From NCBI RefSeq assembly GCF_027942865.1, contig NC_134520.1, positions 2,726,501 through 2,790,500 of the forward strand: DNA of 64,000 nucleotides, written 5' to 3'. Origin of the DNA: Odontesthes bonariensis. Its lineage: Eukaryota; Chordata; Actinopteri; Atheriniformes; Atherinopsidae. Position 1 is the first letter of the stretch. Every line of letters starts with the position of its first letter. Shown here in pieces: positions 1 to 11,661 of the stretch. The translations under genes and the position numbers were made by a program. The notes below the pieces were generated by a model, which worked only from the letters and a program-made list of their open reading frames with translations, did no database searches and was not told the DNA's origin.

Positions 1-3000
1 TTCTTCCCCCCTAGCTTAAGAGTAACCTGGCCAAGTTTGAAGATTTTAGCATTAAATATGTAGGAGGAGTTTGATCAAATGCGAGGTGTGAAAAAAAAAG
101 ATGTTTCCAACCACCAGCAGGTGGCGCTATGGGTGGATGTCACTATGATAATATGTACGCGTTCAGGCTGGGTCCAGCATTCACCGTATGAAGTTTGGGA
201 CAGATTGGATAATGTATGTGGGAGTTATAAGCAACTTAATTTGTTGTGGCGAGTGATGGCGAGTCATCAAACTTTGAGGCGTCGCCACGCCCACGCCCTT
301 TGAGGTTTGAAAAAGTTTCTCCATGAATTTTTCCCCCCATGTCTTAAGAGTAACCTGGCCAAGTTTGAAGTCTGTAGCATTAAATCTGTAGGACAAGTTC
401 GATCTTATACAAGGTGTAGAATCGGTCAAAAATGGCACGAAAACGCACTTTCCATCCAAAATGGCCGACTTCCTGTGGACGTGGGACCATGGCGGCATGA
501 GACTTTTTTGTGCGTCTGGGCATGATGAATGAGTGTACCGAATTTCGTCGTCCCACGCAAAACTAACCCCAATGTGTGGACCATTTTTAAGTACCCTAGG
601 GGGCGCCACTGAGCCACTTTGCTCCTTCCACACACGATACCCTTCACATACGTACGAGGTGTTCAGGATGGACGTGTGTGCCAAGTTTCATGACGTTGTG
701 ATGATGATAAGGCTTTCAAATCACAAACACCATCACACGATTTTCACCGCCTGACCACGCCCGAATTGTTCAGAGTTTGGAAAAGTTTCTCCATGAATTT
801 TTGCCCCCATGTCTTAAGAGTAACCTGGCTAAGTTTGAAGCTTGTAGCATTAAATCTGTAGGAGGAGTTTTATAAAATGTGAGGTGTGGCAAAAAATGAC
901 ATTTCCGACCACCAGCAGGTGGCGCTATAGGAGGATGTCACTATGATAATATGTACGCGTTCAGGCTTGGTCCAGCATTCACCGTATGAAGTTTGGGACA
1001 GATTGGATAATGAGTGTGGAAGTAATAAGCGACTTAATTCTTCATGGCGAGTCATAACTTTGAGGCGTCGCCACGGCCACGCCCTTTGAGGTTTGAAAAA
1101 GTTTCTCCATGACTCTTTTCCCCCTTGTCTTAAGAGTAATCTGGCCAAGTTTGAAGCTTGTAGCATTAAATCTGTAGGACGAGTTCGATCAAATGCGAGA
1201 TGTGGAAAAAAAGAGATGTTTCCAACCCCCAGCAGGTGGCGCTATAGGTGGATGTCGTTATGATAATATGTACGCGTTCAGGCTGGGTCCAGCATTCACC
1301 GTATGAAGTTTGGGACAGATTGGATAATGTATGTGGGAGTTATAAGCGACTTCATTTTTTGTGGCGAGTGATGGCGAGTCATCGAACTTTGAGGAGTTGC
1401 CACGCCCACGCCCTTTAAGTTTTGAAAAAGTTTCTCCATGAATTCCCCCCCCCATGTCTTAAGAGTAACCTGGCCAAGTTTGAAGTCTGTAGCATTAAAT
1501 CTGTAGGACAAGTTCGATCTTAAGCAAGGCGTGGAATCGGCCAAAAATGGCACGAAAACGCACTTTCCATCCAAAATGGCCGCCTTCCTGTGTACGTGGG
1601 ACCATGGCGGCAAGAGACTTTTTTGTGCGTCTGGGCATGGTGAATGAGTGTACCGAATTTCATTGTCCTACGCGAAACTAACCCCATTGCGGGCACCATT
1701 TTTAAGCATCGTAGGGGGCGCTACAGAGCCAATGAGCAACTCCCAAAGATATAATGTTTAGATTCTTTCATGTCGTCGACTAGCACGTGGCGCTCGCAAA
1801 ATTTCCTGAGTTTTCGCATACCTTTTGCAAAGAATAAGAAAGAAAGAAAGAAAGAATAATAATAACTAGAAAGCTGCAAGCAGCTGTGAGCGGGACCGAG
1901 TGTGCGTACGTTGGGATGTGCGTACGTTGGGGCATGCGCTGAACGCTGGGGCTGTAGCTCTGCTCACACGCACGATACCCTCTGCGTACGTACGAGCACA
2001 TAAAAACCCCAATGCAGAGTGGTTTTATGAAAATTTCTAGGGGGCGCCACTGAGCCATTTTGCTCTGCCCACACACAATACCCTTTACATACGTACGAGG
2101 TCATCAGGGTGGACGTGTGTGCCAAGTTTCATGACCTTGCGATCATGATAAGGCTTTCAAATCACAAACGCCATCACATGATTTTCACCGCCTGGCCACG
2201 CCCACACCGTTCAGAGTTTGGAAAAGTTTCTCCATGAAGTTTTGCCCTCATGTCTTAAGAGTAACCTGGCCAAGTTTGAAGATTTTAGCATGAAATATGT
2301 AGGAGGAGTTTGATCAAATAAGAGGTGTGGAAAAAAAATGAAGTTTCCGACCACCAGCAGGTGGCGCTGTAGGTGGATATCACTTTTTTGTATATGCACG
2401 TTCAGGCTGGGTCCAGCATTCACCGTATGAAGTTTGGGACAGATTGGATAATGTATGTGGGAGTTATAAGCGACTTAATTTTTTATGGCGCGTCATAAAT
2501 TTGAGGTGTCGCCACGGCCACGCCCTTTAAGTTTTGAAAAAGTTGGCCATTGATTTTTTCGGCCCATGTCTTAAGAGCAACCTGGCCAAGTTTGAAGGCT
2601 TTTGCATTAAATATGTAGGAGGAGTTCGATCAAATGCGAGGTGTGGAAAAAAAAAGACATTTCCAACCACCAGCAGGTGGCGCTATAGGTGGATGTCACT
2701 ATTTTATATGTGAGCTTTCAGTCTGGGTCCAGCATTCACCGTATGAAGTTTGGGACAGATTGGATAATGTATGTGGGAGTTATAAGCGACTTCATTTTTC
2801 GTGGCGAGTGATGGCGAGTCAGCAAACTTTGAGGCGTCGCCACGGCCACGCCCTTTAAGTTTTGAAAAAGTTGGCCTATGAATTTTTCCCTCCATGTCTT
2901 AAGAGTAACCTGGCCAAGTTTGCAGTCTGTAGCATTAAATCTGTAGGACAAGTTCGATCTTAAGCAAGGCGTGGAATCGGTCAAAAATGGCACGAAAACG

Positions 3001-4715
3001 CACTTTCCATCCAAAATGGCCGCCTTCCTGTGTACGTGGGACCATGGCGGCAAGAGACCTTTTTGTGCGTCTTGGCATGATGAATGAGTGTACCGAATTT
3101 CGTCGTCCCACGCGAAACTAATCCTATTGCGGGGACAATTTTTAAGCATCGTAGGGGGCGCTACAGAGCCAATGAGCGACTCCCAAAAATATAAAGTTTA
3201 GATTCTTTCATGTCGTCGACCGGCACGTGGCGCTCGCAAAATTTCCTGAGTTTTCGCATACCTTTTGCAAAGAATAAGAAAGAAAGAATAATAACTAGAA
3301 AGCTGCAAGCAGCTGTGAGCGGGACCGAGGTGTGCGTACGTTGGGATGTGCGTACGTTGGGGCATGCGCTGGACGCTGGGGCTGTAGCTCTGCCCACACG
3401 CACGATACCCTCTGCGTACGTACGAGCACATAAAAACCCAAATGCGGAGGGGTTTTTGAAAATTTCTAGGGGGCGCCACTGAGCCATTTTGCTCCGCCCA
3501 CACACAATACCCTTTACATACGTACGAGGTCATCAGGGTGGACGTGTGTGCCAAGTTTCATGACCTTGCGATCATGATAAGGCTTTCAAATCACAAACGC
3601 CATCACACGATTTTCACCGCCTGGCCACGCCCACACCATTCTGAGTTTGGAAAAGTTTCTCCATGAATTTTTCCCCCCATGTCTTAAGAGTAACCTGGCC
3701 AAGTTTGAAGCCTGTAGCATTAAATCTGTAGGAGGAGTTTGAGGTGTGGAAAAAAAAGACGTTTCCAACCCCCAGCAGGTGGCGCTGTAGGTGTTTATCA
3801 CTGTTTTATATGTGCGCATTCAGGCTGGGTCCAGCAATCACCGTATGAAGTTTGGGACAGATTGGATAATGTATGTGGAAGTTATAAGCGACTTAATTTT
3901 TCATGGCGAGTCATAAATTTGAGGCGTGGCCACGGCCACGCCCTTTGAGGTTTGAAAAAGTTTCTCCATGAATTTTTCCCCCCATGTCTTAAGAGTAACC
4001 TGGCCAAGTTTGAAGTGTGTAGCATTAAATCTGTAGGACAAGTTCGATCAAATGCGAGGTGTGGGAAAAAAAAGACGTTTCCGACCACCAGCAGGTGGCG
4101 CTGTAGGTTGATGTCACTATGTTATATGTGCGCGTTCAGGCTGGGTCCAGCATTCACCGTATGAAGTTTGGGACAGATTGGATAATGTATGTGGAAGTTA
4201 TAAGCGACTTCATTTTTTGTGGCGAGTGATGGCGAGTCATCGAACTTTGAGGCGTCGCCACGGCCACGCCCTTTAAGTTTTGAAAAAGTTTCCCCATGAA
4301 TTTCCCCCCCCCATGTCTTAAGAGTAACCTGGCCAAGTTTGAAGTCTGTAGCATTAAATCTGTAGGACAAGTTCGATCTTGTGCAAGGCGTGGAATCGGT
4401 CAAAAATGGCACGAAAACTCACCTTCCATCCAAAATGGCCGCCTTCCTGTGGACGTGGGACCATGGCGGCAAGAGACTTTTTTGTGCGTCTGGGCATGAT
4501 GAATGAGTGTACCGAATTTCGTTGTCCCACGCAAAAGTAATCCTATTAAGTGGACCATTTTTAAGCATCATAGGGGGCGCTACAGAGTCAATGAGCGACT
4601 CCCAAAAATATAAAGTTTAGATTCTTTCATGTCGTCGACTGGCAGGTGGCGCTCGCAAAATTTCCTGAGTTTTCGCATACCTTTTGCAAAGAATAAGAAT
4701 AACGGAGGAGAAAAA
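1..4715. repeat. Higher-order tandem repeat, unit about 1.42-1.44 kb
   Basis: The stretch is built from recurring modules. One module of about 315 bp contains a CTCF-like core, the phrase gaagtttgggacagattgg and a run ending in 'cacgccctttgaggtttg'. It starts near 114, 912, 1229, 2354, 2670, 3772 and 4088. The spacings alternate between about 316 bp and about 1.1 kb, so the higher-order period is about 1.44 kb (912 to 2354) then 1.42 kb (2354 to 3772). The other module contains 'ccaaaatggccgccttcctg' and ends in a GAAA-rich run before 'aagctgcaagcagctg' (near 1870 and 3300). Between 114 and 912 about 325 bp are missing relative to the full unit. The left end is cut by the window edge. Short ORFs on both strands are broken and repeated from copy to copy, so I regard the array as non-coding. 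The family is unknown to me; a derivative of a dispersed teleost repeat is likely. Confidence 0.85.
114..4102 (+). promoter_or_regulatory. Seven CTCF-like core motifs in the tandem array
   Basis: The 15-mer CCAGCAGGTGGCGCT occurs at 114-128, 912-926, 1229-1243, 2354-2368, 2670-2684, 3772-3786 and 4088-4102, always on the plus strand. It fits the vertebrate CTCF core consensus CCASYAGRKGGCRS at every position. Flanking bases vary (ccac or cccc before it, ataggt or gtaggt after it) while the core is unchanged. Occupancy by CTCF is an inference from motif match only. Confidence 0.45.
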
Positions 4716-5867
4716 TAATAAACCTTACAGATACAATAGGGTCCTTGCAGTTTCACTGCTCGGTCCCTAATAAACCTTACAGATACAATAGGGTCCTTGC
4801 AGTTTCACTGCTCGGTCCCTAATAATAATAAACCTTACAGATACAATAGGGTCCTTGCAGTTTCACTGCTCGGTCCCTAATAATAAACCTTACAGATACA
4901 ATAGGGTCCTTGCAGTTTCACTGCTCGGTCCCTAATAATAATAAACCTTACAGATACAATAGGGTCCTTGCAGTTTCACTGCTCGGTCCCTAATAATAAT
5001 AATAAACCTTACAGATACAATAGGGTCCTTGCAGTTTCACTGCTCGGTCCCTAATAAACCTTACAGATACAATAGGGTCCTTGCAGTTCCTGCTCGGTCC
5101 CTAATAATAAACCTTACAGATACAATAGGGTCCTTGCAGTTTCACTGCTCGGTCCCTAATAATCCTTACAGATACAATAGGGTCCTTGCAGTTTCACTGC
5201 TCGGTCCCTAATAATAAACCTTACAGATACAATAGGGTCCTTGCAGTTTCACTGCTCGGTCCCTAATAATAATAATAATAAACCTTACAGATACAATAGG
5301 GTCCTTGCAGTTTCACTGCTCGGTCCCTAATAATAATAAACCTTACAGATACAATAGGGTCCTTGCAGTTTCACTGCTCGGTCCCTAATAAACCTTACAG
5401 ATACAATAGGGTCCTTGCAGTTCCTGCTCGGTCCCTAATAAACCTTACAGATACAATAGGGTCCTTGCAGTTTCACTGCTCGGTCCCTAATAATAAACCT
5501 TACAGATACAATAGGGTCCTTGCAGTTTCACTGCTCGGTCCCTAATAAACCTTACAGATACAATAGGGTCCTTGCAGTTTCACTGCTCGGTCCCTAATAA
5601 ACCTTACAGATACAATAGGGTCCTTGCAGTTCCTGCTCGGTCCCTAATAATAAACCTTACAGATACAATAGGGTCCTTGCAGTTTCACTGCTCGGTCCCT
5701 AATAATCCTTACAGATACAATAGGGTCCTTGCAGTTTCACTGCTCGGTCCCTAATAATAAACCTTACAGATACAATAGGGTCCTTGCAGTTTCACTGCTC
5801 GGTCCCTAATAATAAACCTTACAGATACAATAGGGTCCTTGCAGTTTCACTGCTCGGTCCCTAATAA
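4716..5867. repeat. Minisatellite, about 21 near-identical copies of a 50-65 bp unit
   Basis: Each copy contains 'accttacagatacaatagg' followed by 'gtccttgcagtttcactgc' and 'tcggtccctaata'. Length differs mainly by the number of AAT triplets between copies. Three copies (near 5078, 5412 and 5620) share the same small deletion that changes gtttcactgctc to gttcctgctc. Two copies (near 5161 and 5701) lack the aaacc before 'ttacag'. The order short copy, normal copy, aaacc-less copy, normal copy occurs twice, about 540 bp apart, so blocks of several units were duplicated. The first unit follows directly on the end of the larger array. The 60-codon ORFs seen here are a by-product of the period. 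Confidence 0.9.
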
Positions 5868-7775
5868 TTGCGACAGATGGCATATGAAAAAAACAAGAGC
5901 CTTCATGGAGCGAGACAGGGAGTTACTGAGGAGTATACAGAAGCAGCTCAGTCAAGATCAGAGAGAGCAAGGAGGTGTATAGAAAGAAGCTTGAGAGTAA
6001 ACTGCAGAGGAACAATATCAGAGATGTGTGGTCAGGAATGAAGAACATCACAGGCCTCAAGCAGAGGGAGGATCGGATGGATGGAAGTTTGGACAGAGCA
6101 AATGAGCTGAACACATTCTTCAACAGGTTCAGTTCAGGAACAAGCTCACCATCCTCCCCTCCTGTTCCCAGCCAAAGAGACATCCCACCCTCCTCTGACC
6201 CACAGCTTTCCTGTAACATCTCCACCTCCACCTCAGTCATGGATTCTTCTGCTTCCACTAGTTTGTCTTCAACCCAATCAGGAGATGCTGCTGTCCCCTT
6301 TGCCTCCCCCACCCACTTTTCTGTTTCTAGAAGTCAGGTGAAGAGGCAGTTGGAGAGACTGAACCGGAACAAGGCTGCAGGTCCAGATGGTGTCAGCCCC
6401 CGAGTCCTGAAGGCCTGTGCAGAGCAGCTCTGTGGGATTCTGCAACACCTTTTCAACCTTAGCTTGACCCAAGAGAAGGTACCACTGTTGTGGAAGACAT
6501 CCTGTCTGGTTCCGGTACCAAAGAAAACCCACCCTTCAGTCATCAATGACTACAGACCTGTTGCCCTGACATCCCACATCATGAAGGTCCTGGAGAGACT
6601 CCTGTTGACCCACCTGTGTAAGCAGACCAGCACATATCAGGACCCCCTGCAGTTTGCTTATCGCCATTGAGTTGGAGTTGAAGACGCTATCATACACCTG
6701 CTTCAACAAACCCACTGTCATCTGGACAAAGCAGGCAGCACTGTGAGGATCATGTTCTTTGATTTCTCCAGTGCATTTAACACAATTCAGCCTGATCTGC
6801 TTCGTCTGAAACTCCAGAAGACTCAGGTGGAGGCCTCAACAATCACCTGGATTAATGACTACCTGACAAACAGACCACAGTTTGTCAGACTGAAGAACTG
6901 TGTGTCTAACCAGGTGATCAGCAGCACAGGAACACCACAGGGGACTGTACTCTCACCATTCCTTTTCACTCTGTACACTTCAGACTTCCAGTACAAGTCA
7001 GACTCCTGTCATCTACAGAAATATTCAGATGACTCTGCAGTGGTCGGGTGTATCAGAGATGGACAAGAAGCTGAGTACAGAGAGCTGGTGGACCGCTTTG
7101 TGGCATGGTGTGGGAACAATCATCTCATCTTGAATGTTAACAAAACAAAGGAGATGATTGTAGATTTCAGGAGAAACAGGGTCAGATCAAACCCTGTTTC
7201 CATCATGGGAGAAGAAGTGGAGGTGGTTGAGGAATATAAATACCTTGGTGTTCATGTGGACAACAGACTGGACTGGAGACACAACAGTGAAGCCATCTAC
7301 AAGAAAGGACAGAGCAGACTGTACTTCTTGAGGAAGCTAAGGTCCTTCAAGGTTTGCAGCAAGATGTTGCAGATCTTCTACAAGTCTGTTGTTGAGAGCG
7401 TCATTTCCTCTGGCGTCATCTGTTGGGGCAGCAGCATCAGAACCAGGGACCTAAAAAGACTCAACAACCTGATAAGGAAGGCTGGTTCTGTTCTGAGGAC
7501 GACTGTGGAACCTCTGGAGACAATAATGCAAAGAAGGATTTTGCATAAAATCAAGAGAATTATGGACAACCCTGAACATCCTCTCCATGAGACTGTTATC
7601 GGAAAACAGAGTCTCTTCAGTCAAAGGCTTCTTCAGTTTGGATGCAAAGCGGACCGCTACAGGAAATCTTTCCTGCCCACAGCCATCAGCATCTATAATA
7701 ACTCCTTGATTTAATTGAGTTACATCAACATTTAATTTCCCTCTGGGATAAATAAAGTATTTTTGAATTTGAATT
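5868..7775 (+). mobile_element. 5'-truncated L2-type LINE with reverse transcriptase
   Basis: The reading frame resembles the C-terminal part of a fish L2/CR1-clade non-LTR retrotransposon. It has a linker with RKKLESKLQ, the fingers region with KAAGPDGVSPRVLK, FFDFSSAFNTIQ, GTPQGTVLSPFLFTLYTSDF and the catalytic box YSDD (7022-7036 region). An endonuclease domain is absent, so the copy is truncated at its 5' end, where the minisatellite begins. A one-base frameshift near 5950 separates RSIQKQLS from VKIRESKEVYRKK. A TGA at 6668-6670 interrupts the frame in FAYRH*VGVEDA. From 6743 to 7714 the frame is open. The 3' end has 'ggataaataaagta' and a short gaattt-repeat tail, as expected for L2 elements. 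The element is probably inactive. Confidence 0.85.
6743..7714 (+). pseudogene. Reverse transcriptase ORF, C-terminal 323 codons of the L2-type LINE
   Basis: This is the longest open frame in the window, but it is only the 3' half of a retrotransposon polyprotein whose upstream part is broken by a frameshift and a TGA. It keeps the palm motifs (FFDFSSAFNT, then YSDDSAVVG), the thumb and the C-terminal segment with FYKSVVESVISSGVICWGSS. The aspartate pair of the catalytic site is intact. It lies outside any host gene, so there is no sign of domestication. Confidence 0.8.
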
Positions 7776-9174
7776 TTTGGTATTTTATGGAATTGTCCTA
7801 GCTGTGCAAAATTGGCTGACTTGCATTTGTTTTTAAAGGTATAACCTTGAAAAACCAGCAGGGAAAATACTGGCCATGACTGTATGGTTCACTTTTAAAA
7901 TCAGCTACCTCTACAAATTCCTTCGTGTGTATGTTCCGTCCGCCCAGTCTTAAAACAAATTATTTAGCACAGAATACGCTACACCCAAATTATATTTCTA
8001 CAGCATGGTCAGGTTTTGAAGTAGTTTCCAAGCTGAATAATATAAAAGAAAGGTTCGCTTATGATTAATAAGTTACTTACTCCTATACGCATGACTGTGT
8101 CCTGGCATTAAGCTTTCAGAAAAAGAAAAAAAAAATCATTTAATAGACCTGACTTGGGAGCCTTTGGGAGGGGAGTTAAGTTTATGCCCAAAGGGCCTGG
8201 AAATAAGCAGGGGAATTGAGAGATGGAAGGCTCACAGTGCAACAGTAAATAATGTTACAGTATGAATAATGAGCTCCCTCTTATCCTGGGCCTCAACTGG
8301 ACTAATAACAGAGACCTGTTTTAGATTAGGCCGCATACACGTCTGCAAGAGGCAACACACATAAACCTAAACACTCGGGAGGGAGATCTTGTGAGTTTAG
8401 ATAATCTGCTGCCCCTGCAAAACAGGCCTGTGTTCTGCTCTGGGGCAGCTAATATAAAGAAGAACACAAAAGAAGGTTGAGGGCAACACACTCATCTTCA
8501 TTCATGCATCCTTCCCTTTGAATTTCAAAATATGTGCTCTCCATTTCCTTCTCTTGGTCTCCGAGTTTTTCCTTTTTGTGAGAAAGCAGCAACTATATGG
8601 CTCCTTGAACAGCTGGTCAGTTTTTCCGGAGCTACGGGTCACAGCATCTGATATGTCGACTACCACGGTGAGAGGCTGCCATCTGCAGGTTCATTTCAAA
8701 GAAACAGTCCAGCAATGATTGTTTTATTAAAAAAATCTTCAGTGTTATAATTCAGATAGACACAGGTACAATAATTCATTCATATCAAATGTCTTTCAGA
8801 CTGCAAACTTTAAAAAAAAAAAAAAAAAAAAAAAAACCCGCTCTAAAGACAGCGCCATGAGCAGCTGCCCTCTACACTGTTAATTTTAATTGCAACAAAA
8901 CGCCCAAGTTGTGCCAAGTTTGTGGTTCCGTTGTCGCTACCTGACAAAATAAATAAGTGACGACAAAATATCCAAGTGGACGTTTCCGGCTGTTAAAAGC
9001 ACAGGGCCTGAAATTTTCAGGGAAACGGGCTGAAGGGCTGGGGACATGATTTAAAAGTTTGAGCATGTCTTCTCATGTAAAATGACTAAATGTGACAAGT
9101 GTTATATACTTCATTAATACAAGTACCTGCCAATCTTCAGAGTTCCTTTTTGATAAGTACTGGATTAGTATGTC
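7776..9174. other. Intergenic stretch without a recognisable gene
   Basis: The stretch holds AT-rich unique-looking DNA and a poly-A run at about 8812-8836. No reading frame resembles a known protein, and ORFs up to 66 codons lack splice or homology support. It separates the LINE from the 3' end of bloc1s2. Confidence 0.6.
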
Positions 9175-9180
9175 TTTATT
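9175..9180 (-). terminator. bloc1s2: Poly(A) signal of bloc1s2
   Basis: TTTATT on the plus strand reads AATAAA on the minus strand. It lies about 345 nt after the bloc1s2 stop codon at 9523, which gives a 3' UTR of ordinary length. No closer canonical signal was noticed. Confidence 0.5.
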
Positions 9181-9522
9181 CTTCCACTCTAGATAGGTTG
9201 ATGATTAGGCAGCATGATTCTACATTAAAATTGTCTGCAAAAGGATATGGCTGCACACTGTCCACCTTGGTTGCATGACGGGCCAAAAATTATTTCTACT
9301 TGAGTCGAGTCCAAGCCGCACTACTTCAAGTGCATTCAGTTGCTTCCTCCGCGGTCATTTCTATATGTAAGAGAAGCTCAGTTTGTTGTTTCAGCCTCAG
9401 TTCACATCCTCCCAGCAGCTCCTGGCTCTGCTGGCAGGGGGAGCAGAGGGCAGGGCAGGGCAGGGCAGGGTGAAAGAAAGCGAGAAGGCACTGTAACCCT
9501 TCAGTCTGCGTCCTCCTCGTCC

Positions 9523-11603
9523 TCATCGCTTCTCCAGTTTTTTGAATCTCGCTTCTATGTAGATAAAGGCAGAGGTGACAGTTAATTCTAAAGATAAAGG
9601 CGCAAAACAAAACGCAACACAATCAACCCATGTTTTATCCCTCCTTGGTGTCGGAACAAAGAAATGGATCAGGCATAAATTTGCGGTGTTACGGCGCCAT
9701 CTGCTGCCATAAGAGCTGATCGAAGTGGCTGCACTGGCTCTCATTAAAGCTCTAGCATGGTTGCTGCGTCTGCTCGCGCGATCGGTGTTGATGTCGTCAC
9801 GAGTTCGTGCCCGCCATGTATAGTGGCGCAAGTCGATGCGCCAGTAGTTGCAATTTTCTCCGTCACAGAGGTGGCGCTGCTACGTGAAGGTTACCTCTAC
9901 TCTACAACCACGAAAGTGGAGAAGAAAACAATGAAGAGCAGGAATACTGTCATTAATTATACTGGTGCAGTATTCGGATCATTTTAATTTAGTTAAAAGA
10001 GGTGATGGTCTGAAGCCCCCGGCATCACCACTTTTTGAGTCTCTGCCCTCTTCTTTGCCTTCACGTATCTGTCCCGTAGCTTCTTCCACACATTCTTACA
10101 GAACTCTCCCTCTTTCCCCAAAGTTCTGCCCATCTCTGTGCACCAGTTTTGGGAGTTTACGTGCTCCCTGTGCTGTTTCACTGCAGTTTCGTACAGCTGC
10201 TGTACAAACGCACCTCCTTACTGAGCCTGGTCTCACAATGGTCCATCCGGTTTTTCGTTGGTGGCGCCGCCAAGTTACAAAAATCGACTGGTGCACGACA
10301 ACGCGCTGCGCCGTCTTTTCAAGGGAAGCGCCAGGCCTGATACGTCATTTTGACGTCATGGTCCGCCACCGCCGTGACAGACGCGTCAACCATGCTAGCG
10401 CTTTTAGCCTGCACGGAGACTGTCCTCTCAAAGATGCAGAAAACGAGCAGCCTCTCTCAATGTAAGAATTCTCAATGCTTTCTTTCAGTAGTGCCGTCAC
10501 ATTTCAGCAGAACGCTTAATGCGCAGTCTTCCCCACATCTGTGCAACGAGTGTCTTACCCAGTTTCTTGGAGTATGCATCCAGCTTGTAGGCAGCTTGTT
10601 CAAGCGACGATACTTGCTCCTCTATCTTATTTATCTGGTCCAAATATGGTTGCAGACTGGCATCTAAAACAAATATACATACAGGAAAGTGTTCATTGCA
10701 TTTAAAAATAGAATCATAAAAAACAAAAAAATACAGATACTATTCTCTGAATTATATCGGTTTCTTTTGTTTGTTTTTTGTGCTTTGCACAGATATCTTA
10801 CACTTGTTGTTGAGATCTAGCAGGTTGCGGCTAATGTTGACGCTGATGTCCTTCATTTCCATGTATTTAAGACTTGTAAGCTTGTTCATGTTCTCCAGCA
10901 GACGGTAATCTTCACAAGTGGCTGAGAAAGTTGTTAGATTGGGAGAGTGTGGATACGATGGGAGAAAAAGAAAAAACAGAAGACAGTACAAGTGAAGAAT
11001 AAGTATGAGGACGAAAAGAAACATTCAGCATTTCTAAATGACTGAGAAATGGCCCTCACTGATACACACCCCTTTCCATAAATCTGACAGCAACTGAACA
11101 CGCTGGCATAATGGCTGAATGAACATGTGATTTTCCAGAAAAATGTCACAACAGCACAAATCTGAGCAACATGCAGTCGCACAAACAGGCATTAATTAGC
11201 TGGGGCTTTACTTCGACATCTTGCATAAATAAGTAAGAGAATAAGTGCGCCATCTAAGCCTCTGTGCCCCATGGTTCTCCATCTGAATCCCAAAATAGAA
11301 CACATACCATGCTTGAAAATGGCTGCAAAATATAAATTTTGTATGCAATGAGAGCATGAGAGTACAAGTGTGCAATATTTCAGGGCGGGAAAAAAACCTG
11401 TTAGTTCTCCTTGAAGGAAGATGGCCATCTTTTCAAACATATCGGTGCACAACTCATTGATATCGGGCTCTGCAGGCTCCACAGCCTCCTCTGCAGTCTC
11501 CACACCACCATCACCTGAGCACAATGACAGGGACAATACTGAATTAACAGAGAGTATTTCCAATCGATGAAGAGCAATAACACACAGATCTAGAAATAAG
11601 TTG

Positions 11604-11661
<58 letters not shown>

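Noticed and set aside
79-4499. Many 60-167 codon ORFs on both strands in the left array
   Set aside because: They recur in fragments from copy to copy, in several frames at once, and resemble no known protein.
5029-5754. Three 60-codon ORFs with almost the same protein (MQFHCSVPNKPYRYNRV…)
   Set aside because: They are read-throughs of the minisatellite period with no start context or homology, not a gene family.
4716-5867. Regular spaced repeats resembling a CRISPR array
   Set aside because: Units abut with only AAT triplets between them, so there are no unique spacers, and the host is a vertebrate. It is a minisatellite.
9850-9900. Another CTCF-like motif (AGAGGTGGCGCTGC)
   Set aside because: The left half of the core does not fit the consensus.
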